A program made the translations under genes and the position numbers. A stretch of 64,000 nt of DNA, from NCBI RefSeq assembly GCF_024529955.1, contig NZ_AP024854.1, positions 1,426,001-1,490,000 of the forward strand, read 5' to 3'. Below are positions 56,815-64,000 of the stretch, in pieces (the first letter of the stretch is position 1; the number at the start of each line of letters is the position of its first letter). The notes under the pieces are model-generated. The model was not told the DNA's origin, ran no database searches, and saw nothing but the letters and a program-made list of their open reading frames with translations. This DNA comes from Photobacterium toruni (GTDB lineage Bacteria; Pseudomonadota; Gammaproteobacteria; Enterobacterales; Vibrionaceae).

Positions 56815-57432
56815 ATGGCACGTATGAAATTTCTTTGTGACTCTAAACGTTGTATTGAGTGCAATGGTTGTGTGACAGCTTGTAAAAATGCCAACTCAGA
56901 AGCAGTTGGTTGGGGGATTCAACGTCGTCGCGTTGTAACCTTAAATGATGGTCTTCCAGGGGAAACATCAATCTCTGTTGCTTGTATGCACTGTAGTGAT
57001 GCACCATGTATGGCGGTATGTCCTGCTGATTGTTTTAGCCAAACAGAGGATGGCATTGTACAGCACGATAAAGATTTATGTATCGGCTGTGGTTATTGCT
57101 TATTTGCTTGTCCATTTGGTGCACCACAATTTCCAAAGCAAGATGCATTTGCTGAGCGAGGAAAAATGGATAAGTGTACTTATTGTTCTGGCGGTCCAAA
57201 TACTGAAGCTGGTTCTGAAAAAGAACGTCTACTTTATGGTGCAAACCGTATCGCAGAAGGTAAGTTACCAATGTGTGCTTCGATGTGTTCGACTAAATCA
57301 TTACTGGCGGGGGATGCTGAAAAAATTTCTGAAATTTTCAGTAAGCGTGTTGTTGCTCGTGGTGCAAAAGATGCGGGTTGGGCAAGTACTGATAATTTAG
57401 CTTACGATGCAAGTAAAGTACGTAAAGCTTAA
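56815..57432 (+). CDS. fdhB: Formate dehydrogenase iron-sulfur subunit
   Basis: 205 aa, four [4Fe-4S] clusters from motifs CDSKRCIECNGCVTACK, CMHCSDAPCMAVCP, CIGCGYCLFACPFGAP and the split set CTYCSGG with CASMCSTKS. Transfers electrons from FdhA to the membrane cytochrome. No signal peptide; it should be carried across the membrane with FdhA. Begins 11 bases after fdhA (AAGGAG RBS). Confidence 0.95.
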   Translation: MARMKFLCDSKRCIECNGCVTACKNANSEAVGWGIQRRRVVTLNDGLPGETSISVACMHCSDAPCMAVCPADCFSQTEDGIVQHDKDLCIGCGYCLFACPFGAPQFPKQDAFAERGKMDKCTYCSGGPNTEAGSEKERLLYGANRIAEGKLPMCASMCSTKSLLAGDAEKISEIFSKRVVARGAKDAGWASTDNLAYDASKVRKA

Positions 57433-57439
57433 TTATCTG

Positions 57440-57519
57440 AAATAGGCTTGAAAGGTAATTTTTACGCCTATTTGTAGACTTGTTGTAATAGTTAGGCACG
57501 CCAGTGATCTTGGTGTGCC
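57440..57519 (+). repeat. Two hairpins between fdhB and fdhC
   Basis: AAATAGGC (57440-57447) pairs with GCCTATTT (57466-57473); GGCACGCCA (57495-57503) pairs with TGGTGTGCC (57511-57519, G-U included). No T-run follows either, so these may slow decay or mark processing rather than terminate. Confidence 0.5.
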
Positions 57520-57553
57520 AATTAATCCGCTTTTTGAGTGGACAGGAGCTGTA

Positions 57554-58612
57554 ATGACTAAGCGAATTCAACGCTGGTTAACTATCATCGTTGCCGTTTT
57601 AATGATGGTGTTTTCAGTATCCACGATGGCAAGTGGTAGTGATACAACGTCCGCTGGTGAAGCCGTAGTTAAAAAAGAAGTGGTAGGCTTCGCTGGGGCA
57701 GATTATTGGCGAATGGTAAAAGATGGTGAGAAAGGTTACACCACATCAGGTTGGCCTGAGCATGATGTATTAATCAGTGTGCCTGGGCAAACGTGGTATA
57801 TCCTCAAAGAAAAGTGGATGTCACCACTCGGTGCCTTAGCGATTTTTGGTAGCCTTGTGATGGTAACACTGGCTTATGTGGTGATTGGGCCACTAAAGCT
57901 AAGTAAACCAAAAACGGGGCGTAAAATTAAACGCTGGAGCCGTATTGATCGTGCATTGCACTGGAGCATGGCATTTACCTTCCTTACTTTAGGATTCAGT
58001 GGCTTAACGTTAGTTTATGGTAAACATTTTATTAAGCCGATTATGCCTACTGAAATTTGGGGCTGGATCATTTTTGCTGCCAAGCAATACCATAACTATA
58101 TGGGACCTATTTTTGCGATTCTATTACTTGCTGTCTTGGTTAAGTGGTGGCGTAAAAGTACTTTCAATAAAGTCGATCTTGAGTGGTTTAAGAAGATGGG
58201 CGGAATGGTAGGTAAACATAAAGGATCACATCCATCAGCGGGTTTTTCTAATGGTGGCGAAAAAGTTATCTTTTGGCTATTGATCGTGTTTGGTTTCTCG
58301 ATTGCTGTCAGTGGTTTTGTGTTAGATTTCCCTATTTTTGATCAAACTCGTCGCGATATGGAGTTATCAAATTTACTGCATATGTTATCAGCACTGATTC
58401 TGATCTGTGGTTTTATATTCCATATTTATATTGGTTTATTTGGTATGGAAGCGGGTCTTGATGGCATGGTGACTGGCGATGTCGATGAAACATGGGCACG
58501 AGAGCACCATAACTTGTGGTTTGATGAAGTAAAAGATTTACCTGAAAATCAACCTGGTTATGAATCTGAAAAACAGGATGCAGATAAATCAAAACCATCG
58601 CTGAATAGTTAA
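57554..58612 (+). CDS. fdhC: Formate dehydrogenase cytochrome b556 subunit
   Basis: 352 aa. Signal-like N-terminus (about 1-28, ending VSTMAS), then a periplasmic stretch, and a cytochrome b membrane domain with four or more helices. Candidate haem ligands are the histidines in ALHWSMAF, QYHNYMGP, LLHMLSAL and IFHIYIG. It passes electrons to the quinone pool. ATG 57554 has AGGAG seven bases upstream; the longer frame from 57515 lacks an RBS. Last gene of the operon, 120 bases after fdhB. Confidence 0.93.
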   Translation: MTKRIQRWLTIIVAVLMMVFSVSTMASGSDTTSAGEAVVKKEVVGFAGADYWRMVKDGEKGYTTSGWPEHDVLISVPGQTWYILKEKWMSPLGALAIFGSLVMVTLAYVVIGPLKLSKPKTGRKIKRWSRIDRALHWSMAFTFLTLGFSGLTLVYGKHFIKPIMPTEIWGWIIFAAKQYHNYMGPIFAILLLAVLVKWWRKSTFNKVDLEWFKKMGGMVGKHKGSHPSAGFSNGGEKVIFWLLIVFGFSIAVSGFVLDFPIFDQTRRDMELSNLLHMLSALILICGFIFHIYIGLFGMEAGLDGMVTGDVDETWAREHHNLWFDEVKDLPENQPGYESEKQDADKSKPSLNS

Positions 58613-58630
58613 CGATTAAACATCAAAATG

Positions 58631-58667
58631 AAAGCCGATACAGTTCATTGTGTCGGCTTTTTTTATG
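58631..58667 (+). terminator. Terminator of the fdh operon
   Basis: AAAGCCGATACA pairs with TGTGTCGGCTTT (one G-U) and is followed by a T-run. Confidence 0.88.
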
Positions 58668-58801
58668 CGCATAATTTATGATTCATGGCAAGACACGAAC
58701 TCTCAGACTAATGTCTAATAAAAAACACCGTTAAACCATATAAAATCAGTGGTATAAATAGAATATAGGTTAACTATTATTATCACTAGAGGGATGTTGT
58801 T

Positions 58802-59521
58802 ATGCTATTTCCTTATAAAAATATTGTTGTACTAACGGGAGCGGGCATTTCTGCAGAATCTGGCATACGTACTTTTCGTGCAGCAGACGGATTGTGGGAA
58901 GAACATCGCGTGGAAGATGTGGCTACTCCTGAAGGCTATCAACGTGATCCTGAATTAGTACAAGCTTTTTACAATGCGCGTCGAGCACAGATAGAAAATG
59001 GCTCAGTTGCTCCTAATGCTGCTCATTACGCATTAGCAAAGCTAGAAGCTGAATTAGACGGCACAGTAACGATTGTGACCCAAAACATTGATAATCTGCA
59101 TGAACGGGCGGGTAGCCATAATGTAATTCATATGCATGGCGAACTTTTAAAAGTGCGCTGTTGTGAATCAGGGCAAACAATAGAATGGCATGGAGATCTC
59201 CATACAAGCGATCATTGTCATTGTTGTCAAATAGCTGCACCACTACGACCTGATATCGTATGGTTTGGAGAAATGCCTATCGATATGGATAAAATTCATG
59301 ATGCAATAGTAAAGGCTGATTTATTTATTGCTATTGGTACCTCTGGGAATGTGTATCCAGCAGCAGGGTTTGTTCATGAAGCGGCCTTGCAAGGGGCACA
59401 TACGATAGAGCTTAATTTAGAGCCAAGTAATGTTGAAAATGAGTTTGAAGAAAAACGTTATGGTAAAGCGTCTGTACTTGTTCCTGAATATGTTGAAGAA
59501 TTATTAAAAGCTCAACAGTAA
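58802..59521 (+). CDS. cobB: NAD-dependent protein deacylase (sirtuin)
   Basis: 239 aa. Removes acetyl and succinyl groups from lysines using NAD+. [14 protein letters not shown] (13-26), TQNIDNLH (93-100) and catalytic His112 (HMHGE) are intact. Tyr57 and Arg60 (FYNARR) mark a class III sirtuin able to desuccinylate. Zinc site from CC at 120-121 and CHCC near 139-142. Not part of the fdh operon (terminator between). The protein is known to control acetyl-CoA synthetase and others; its targets here are unknown. Confidence 0.93.
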   Translation: MLFPYKNIVVLTGAGISAESGIRTFRAADGLWEEHRVEDVATPEGYQRDPELVQAFYNARRAQIENGSVAPNAAHYALAKLEAELDGTVTIVTQNIDNLHERAGSHNVIHMHGELLKVRCCESGQTIEWHGDLHTSDHCHCCQIAAPLRPDIVWFGEMPIDMDKIHDAIVKADLFIAIGTSGNVYPAAGFVHEAALQGAHTIELNLEPSNVENEFEEKRYGKASVLVPEYVEELLKAQQ

Positions 59522-59542
59522 AAATGACAGTATTAATATAAT

Positions 59543-59570
59543 AAAAAACCGAGCTAAGGAGCTCGGTTTT
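59543..59570. terminator. Bidirectional intrinsic terminator
   Basis: AAAACCGAGCT pairs with AGCTCGGTTTT between convergent cobB and potD. Confidence 0.85.
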
Positions 59571-59597
59571 CTGGCTATGATTAACTAGCTGTCGTAA

Positions 59598-60650
59598 TTA
59601 TTCGCCAGCTTTTAGTTTTTGGAAGTACTCTTCGTAAACTTCAGTCATAGGACCAACGCTGTTCTGCCATTCACCTGCATCCATCACTGATTGTGGTGGG
59701 TAGATGCTTGGATCGTTTACAAAACTTGCTGGCAATAGCTTCTTCGCTGCTTCAACTGGTGTAGGGTAACCAATTTGTAGTGCAATTTTTGCTGCAATGT
59801 CAGGACGAAGTAAGAAGTTGATCATTTTGTATGCGTTATCAACGTGCTTAGCATTAATTGGAATCGCTAAGTTGTCCATCCAGAAGATTGCACCTTCTTT
59901 TGGCCATACGATATCAATTGGAGCACCTTCTTTTCGTGCCATGTATGCAGAACCATTCCATAGCATACCCAGTGATGTTTCACCAGCCATGTAAGGGTTA
60001 GCAGGGAAGTCAGAGTTAAATACTAATACATTAGGCATTAATTTTTTAAGCTCTTCGTAAGCCGCTTTAATCTGCTTAGGATCTTGCGTATTACCAGAAT
60101 AGCCTAATTTACGTAATGCGATTTGGAACACTTCACGTGCATCATCCATCATCATTAGTTGACCCTGCCATTTAGGATCCCATAAATCAGCCCAGCTAGT
60201 GATTTTTGATTTATCAATTACGTCAGTATTAACGCCGATACCTGTTGCACCCCAAATATAAGGGATAGAGTAATTATTGTTAGGATCAAAAGGCTTATTT
60301 AAATAGTTTTTACCAATACCGGCAAAATTAGGGATTTTTGATTTGTCGATTTTTTTAAGCATTCCTTCCTTACTCATTTTAGAAACATAGTAAGTAGAAG
60401 GAACGATCAAATCGTAGCCTTTATCATAAGTTTTTAACTTAGCGTACATGGTCTCATTCGACTCATAGGTCGAATAAATTACTTTAATACCGGTTTCTTT
60501 TGTGAACTGTTCTAATACATCACTTGGAATGTATTCAGACCAGTTGTAAAAGTATAATTTATTACTATCTGAATCTGCAGCTGTGGCAATGTTTGAATAC
60601 ATTGACACTGCGCAAACCGCACCGGCCATCATTAAAGACCATTTTTTCAT
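59598..60650 (-). CDS. potD: Spermidine/putrescine-binding periplasmic protein
   Basis: 350 aa, signal peptide about 1-24 (ending TATAA). Begins NKLYFYNWSEYIP, the typical PotD/PotF N-terminus; further motifs are YDLIVPSTYYV, WNGSAYMA and EGAIFWMDNLAIP. It binds polyamines and delivers them to PotBC. It lies 358 bases after potC, beyond a terminator, so it probably has its own promoter and can be made in excess over the permease. Confidence 0.93.
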   Translation of the reverse strand: MKKWSLMMAGAVCAVSMYSNIATAADSDSNKLYFYNWSEYIPSDVLEQFTKETGIKVIYSTYESNETMYAKLKTYDKGYDLIVPSTYYVSKMSKEGMLKKIDKSKIPNFAGIGKNYLNKPFDPNNNYSIPYIWGATGIGVNTDVIDKSKITSWADLWDPKWQGQLMMMDDAREVFQIALRKLGYSGNTQDPKQIKAAYEELKKLMPNVLVFNSDFPANPYMAGETSLGMLWNGSAYMARKEGAPIDIVWPKEGAIFWMDNLAIPINAKHVDNAYKMINFLLRPDIAAKIALQIGYPTPVEAAKKLLPASFVNDPSIYPPQSVMDAGEWQNSVGPMTEVYEEYFQKLKAGE

Positions 60651-60956
60651 TGTTGTTAGCTCCTAACTAAACAGGATATCGAGAATGTTCTCTAGCGGCT
60701 TTAACCGCTTCTCCTAATTTTGTATTATTTAAAAGACGCCTTAAAAGAGCATACTTTTTAAACAAATATGAATTGGTATACGTGGCTAGTATAGCAGATA
60801 AAATCATACCGCCATCACAAATATGAACAGTTCTATAAGATATTTATATTCATGGTATTGATTTATAACAGAGGGTTAACTTTTATATAATATTGTTATA
60901 CAAAATCATATCTCAATGAATTAAAAGTTAAAGTAAAGGATAAAATACAAGCTAAA
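60651..60956. other. potC-potD spacer
   Basis: About 306 bases expected to hold a promoter for potD. A small hairpin (AGCGG-TTAA-AGCCGCT on the minus strand) is in the potD leader near 60700. No gene seen. Confidence 0.45.
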
Positions 60957-60987
60957 AAAATGGCTAACTTAAAAAGTTAGCCATTTA
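60957..60987 (-). terminator. Terminator between potC and potD
   Basis: AAATGGCTAACTT pairs with AAGTTAGCCATTT around a short A loop, U-rich on the minus strand. Located 22 bases after the potC stop. Confidence 0.8.
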
Positions 60988-61008
60988 ATTTTGCTAAAAG
61001 CAATGATG

Positions 61009-61776
61009 CTATTTCTTTTCTCTTGCAAGTAATTGTGAACAAATCACAAGGAATAATGAAATGATTAACATAATAGTTGCTAATGCATTAACCTCTGGAG
61101 AAACACCTACTTTAACCATAGAGTAAATCTTTAAAGGTAAAATTTCATAACTTGGACCAGTAACAAATGAGCTCACAATTACGTCATCAAGTGATAATGT
61201 AAAGCTTAGTAACCAACCAGCAGCAACAGCAGGTTTAGCCAGTGGCAGAATGATTTGTTTTAAAATTACCCATTCACTTGCACCTAAATCTCGTGCAGCC
61301 TCAAGCATTTTAACATCAAAGCCTTTTAAGCGACTATAAACAGTGACTACAACAAACGGTAAACAAAAAGTAATATGTGACAACAATAACGTTAAGAAAC
61401 CAAGGTTAGCACCAATTAATAGGAATAAAGCCAGTAATGAAATTGCCATTACAATATCAGGGGACATCATTACTAAAAATAGCATTCCTGATACAAACTT
61501 CTTACCCTTAAAGTTATAACGGAATAGGGCAACTGCCGTTAAACTGCCAATCAATGATGCTGCGGTTGCTGAAATTACGGCAATCGTAATTGAGTGACCA
61601 GCAGCTTGCATCAAACTGTCATTATTAATTAGATCTTCATACCATTTGGTGGTGAATCCCCCCCATTTTAAACCAAACTTACTGGCATTAAATGAGTTAA
61701 CGATCAGAATAATAATAGGAGCATATAGGAATGCATATATTACTGACATGAAGCTGAATTTAAAGAAACGACCCAT
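61009..61776 (-). CDS. potC: Spermidine/putrescine ABC transporter permease
   Basis: 255 aa, six membrane segments. EAA loop: [27 protein letters not shown]. Second permease of the PotABCD importer. Its start codon overlaps the potB stop by one base (61776). Confidence 0.93.
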   Translation of the reverse strand: MGRFFKFSFMSVIYAFLYAPIIILIVNSFNASKFGLKWGGFTTKWYEDLINNDSLMQAAGHSITIAVISATAASLIGSLTAVALFRYNFKGKKFVSGMLFLVMMSPDIVMAISLLALFLLIGANLGFLTLLLSHITFCLPFVVVTVYSRLKGFDVKMLEAARDLGASEWVILKQIILPLAKPAVAAGWLLSFTLSLDDVIVSSFVTGPSYEILPLKIYSMVKVGVSPEVNALATIMLIISLFLVICSQLLAREKK

Positions 61777-62633
61777 TATTCAAGCTCCACTTTTTTGTTC
61801 AGTAATTTTCCTGCTCGGTAGTAGGCATATAGCATAATCGCCATTGCTAACGTTAGTGCAATACTGGTTGCTGATCCAAATGGCCAGTCACGAGCGTTGA
61901 GAACTTGGCTCTTAATTACATTACCAATTAATAAGTTTTTCGCGCCGCCAAGCAAATCGGATACATAGAACATACCTAATGCTGGTAGCAATACCAATAA
62001 GCAACCAGCAATAATGCCAGGCATTGTTAGTGGGAAAATAACCTTTATAAAAGTTTGAGTTTTATTCGCACCCAAATCGCGAGCTGCTTCAATATAGTTA
62101 TTATCAAGCTTTTCAATCGCAGAATACAAAGGTAATACCATAAACGGCAATAGAATATAGACTAACCCAATCATTACTGCATATTCGGTATACATAATAC
62201 GAATGGGCTTATCAATTATGTCTAAGTACATTAATGCATTATTTAGAATTCCACGCGTTCCGAGCATTAGCTTTAAGCCATATGTACGGATTAGCGAGTT
62301 AGTCCAAAAAGGCACAATCACCATAAATAACATAAATGGACGCCATTTTTCAGGCATCTTGGCAATAGCATACGCAAAAGGGTAGCCAATCAGCAAACAT
62401 AAAAGGGTTGCTGTAATCGCCATATTAAATGAATGCAAAAGCACTTTTGCATACATTGGATCAAAAAGACGTTCATAGTTATCTAGTGTGAACACCATTT
62501 TGATCAAGTTTGCATCATCACGGGTTAAAAAACTCGTGCCAATAATCATAAGGTTGGGTACAAATACAAACAGTAGCAACCAACTTACAACAATCGTTAT
62601 GATGATGTTTTGGAGATTAAACTTCTTGCTCAT
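61776..62633 (-). CDS. potB: Spermidine/putrescine ABC transporter permease
   Basis: 285 aa, six membrane segments. EAA loop: [27 protein letters not shown]. Overlaps the 3' end of potA by 17 bases and abuts potC, so the three are translationally coupled. N-terminal [21 protein letters not shown] is the first membrane segment. Confidence 0.93.
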   Translation of the reverse strand: MSKKFNLQNIIITIVVSWLLLFVFVPNLMIIGTSFLTRDDANLIKMVFTLDNYERLFDPMYAKVLLHSFNMAITATLLCLLIGYPFAYAIAKMPEKWRPFMLFMVIVPFWTNSLIRTYGLKLMLGTRGILNNALMYLDIIDKPIRIMYTEYAVMIGLVYILLPFMVLPLYSAIEKLDNNYIEAARDLGANKTQTFIKVIFPLTMPGIIAGCLLVLLPALGMFYVSDLLGGAKNLLIGNVIKSQVLNARDWPFGSATSIALTLAMAIMLYAYYRAGKLLNKKVELE

Positions 62634-63735
62634 CTGCTAGCACCACTTCCCAACTTTCAACCCAAGTAATGGCAACTTTTTGATCAAGAGAGTGGTCTAC
62701 GTCAGGATCATCTTCATTGAAGAATTCACTAACCATTACCGATTTCCCTGAATCTAGCTGTACCACAGAATCAAGTGTCATACCTTTATAAGTACGCTCT
62801 TTAACTTTACCTAAAATACCCGTGGCGTTATCACCGTTATGAATTTCTTCAATACGAATATCTTCAGGGCGTAATAGCACTTTCACTTTGTCGCCGATAG
62901 CAACATCAAGTTCACAGTGAATTAAAGAGTGACGACCTTCTACATCAGCCATAATACGCTTGCTGTCTAAGCGTTCTTTAACGATAGCATCAAATACATT
63001 GATTTCGCCGATAAAGTGGGCAACAAAGAGATTCGTCGGTTCTTCGTAAATTTCACGAGGGCTACCATCTTGTTCAACATAACCATCGCGCATAACGATG
63101 ATACGGTCAGACATAGATAAAGCTTCTTCTTGATCGTGAGTTACGAAAATAAAAGTAATACCAAGTTTCCGCTGAAGTTGTTTTAGTTCAAGCTGCATTT
63201 GTTTACGTAATTTGTAATCAAGCGCAGAAAGTGATTCATCAAGCAAAAGAACTTTGGGTTTGTTAACAACTGCACGGGCAATAGCAACACGTTGTTGCTG
63301 GCCACCGGACAATTGATGTGGTTTACGAGGGGCAAATTTATCAAGTTGCACCATACGCAATGCTTCCATAACTCGAGGTTCAATATCACTCGATGGCACT
63401 TTTTGCATGCGTAAACCAAACGCGACGTTCTCAAACACTGTCATATGAGGGAACAGTGCATAACTCTGAAACACCGTATTAACGAGACGTTGTTCAGCTG
63501 GAATGTCAGTAACATCTTTGCCATCAATTGTGACTTGCCCATTATCAGCAGTCTCAAAACCAGCAATTAGACGAAGTACTGTGGTTTTTCCACAGCCTGA
63601 TGGACCTAAAATGGTTAAAAACTCACCATCGTTTACGTCTAGGTCCAAACCTGTAATGATTTGCTTACCGTCAAAGCTTTTGCTAAGACCCTTCAGCTGA
63701 ATTACAGGTTTCTTAGATGTTTTTGCAACGTTCAA
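62617..63735 (-). CDS. potA: Spermidine/putrescine ABC transporter ATPase
   Basis: 372 aa. Walker [10 protein letters not shown] near residue 44, signature [14 protein letters not shown], Walker [13 protein letters not shown], switch HDQEEAL; the C-terminal TOBE-like regulatory domain (about 245-372) has [12 protein letters not shown] and ends [16 protein letters not shown]...VVLADEQ as in E. coli PotA. The start appears to be TTG at 63735, with GGTGGAG about 12 bases upstream; no in-frame ATG is found further up. First gene of the pot operon. Confidence 0.93.
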   Translation of the reverse strand: MNVAKTSKKPVIQLKGLSKSFDGKQIITGLDLDVNDGEFLTILGPSGCGKTTVLRLIAGFETADNGQVTIDGKDVTDIPAEQRLVNTVFQSYALFPHMTVFENVAFGLRMQKVPSSDIEPRVMEALRMVQLDKFAPRKPHQLSGGQQQRVAIARAVVNKPKVLLLDESLSALDYKLRKQMQLELKQLQRKLGITFIFVTHDQEEALSMSDRIIVMRDGYVEQDGSPREIYEEPTNLFVAHFIGEINVFDAIVKERLDSKRIMADVEGRHSLIHCELDVAIGDKVKVLLRPEDIRIEEIHNGDNATGILGKVKERTYKGMTLDSVVQLDSGKSVMVSEFFNEDDPDVDHSLDQKVAITWVESWEVVLADEQEV

Positions 63736-63772
63736 TTCTACGTTATCTCCACCTTGGGACTGATTGGTTAAG

Positions 63773-63799
63773 CCCCAATATTTTGGCTAAAATTAGGGG
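63773..63799 (-). repeat. Hairpin in the potA leader
   Basis: CCCCAATATTTT and AAAATTAGGGG form an imperfect stem about 40-60 bases before the potA start. The remaining 200 bases to the window end are AT-rich with no gene seen. Confidence 0.35.
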
Positions 63800-64000
63800 C
63801 GCATAATAGACCTGTAGTCTTTCAATTTAAAGCGTTTTCTCACTAAATTTATAGATTAACTACTACTTTCTTTAATGATAGCACGTTGATTCATAGCAAT
63901 ATGGTCTCGATTACAAATAATACTGAAAAAATAAATTACGATTAAAGTCATAATTGAAATATTTTATTTTTGAGCTCAAAAACTTATTACTTATGTTCAA

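Overview
The window reads as a chromosomal segment of a low-GC member of the Vibrionaceae, most like Photobacterium or Aliivibrio. The evidence is AT-rich spacers, gammaproteobacterial housekeeping genes (gsk, hrpA, menB, maeA, potABCD, pbpG, cobB, alx) and a formate dehydrogenase / tungstate-uptake locus of the layout I associate with Vibrio. The genus is an inference. I saw no rRNA, tRNA, CRISPR array, prophage or plasmid backbone. The only mobile element is one complete IS1595-family insertion sequence.

Layout. 1-8.8 kb: a HAD phosphatase, the TerC-type transporter alx behind a yybP-ykoY (manganese) riboswitch, an IS inserted into a 132-codon gene, a DASS anion symporter, sanA and the NAD malic enzyme. 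9-24 kb: a type II menB, an HrpB-like helicase, terB-like, zntB, a divergent AraC regulator / MATE efflux pair, hrpA, an APC permease and gsk. 24-31 kb: small, poorly characterised genes (DUF2786, a DUF4156 lipoprotein, a DUF3861 gene divergent from a MarR regulator with an operator between them, a zinc-ribbon orphan, DUF411 plus a Cys-rich exported protein, an HTH protein, PAP2). 31-35 kb: a NagE-like PTS permease with a CRP-like site, an OmpR-type two-component system and a DUF3581 protein.

35.7-58.6 kb is the most coherent system: a respiratory formate dehydrogenase locus. On the minus strand lie tupA-tupB-tupC-mobA-mobB/moeA (tungstate import and Mo/W-bis-MGD cofactor maturation). Divergent from it are an NtrC-type response regulator and its histidine kinase. 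Further along are fdhD with an HTH/PBP-like regulator (minus), DUF3305-DUF3306 (plus), then polyferredoxin, TorD-like chaperone, small Tat protein, FdhA (Cys form), FdhB and FdhC (plus). By eye, each of the four structural transcription units has a -24/-12 sigma-54 promoter with exact spacing. Palindromes of the form TGAGACAAAATGTCTCA sit in front of the regulator and in front of the polyferredoxin operon, so I infer that the NtrC-type protein controls the whole locus through sigma-54. A secreted C45-family hydrolase, PBP7 and an overlooked 33-codon membrane ORF lie inside this region without an evident role in it.

58.8-64 kb: the sirtuin cobB and the polyamine importer potABC, then potD, separated by a terminator.
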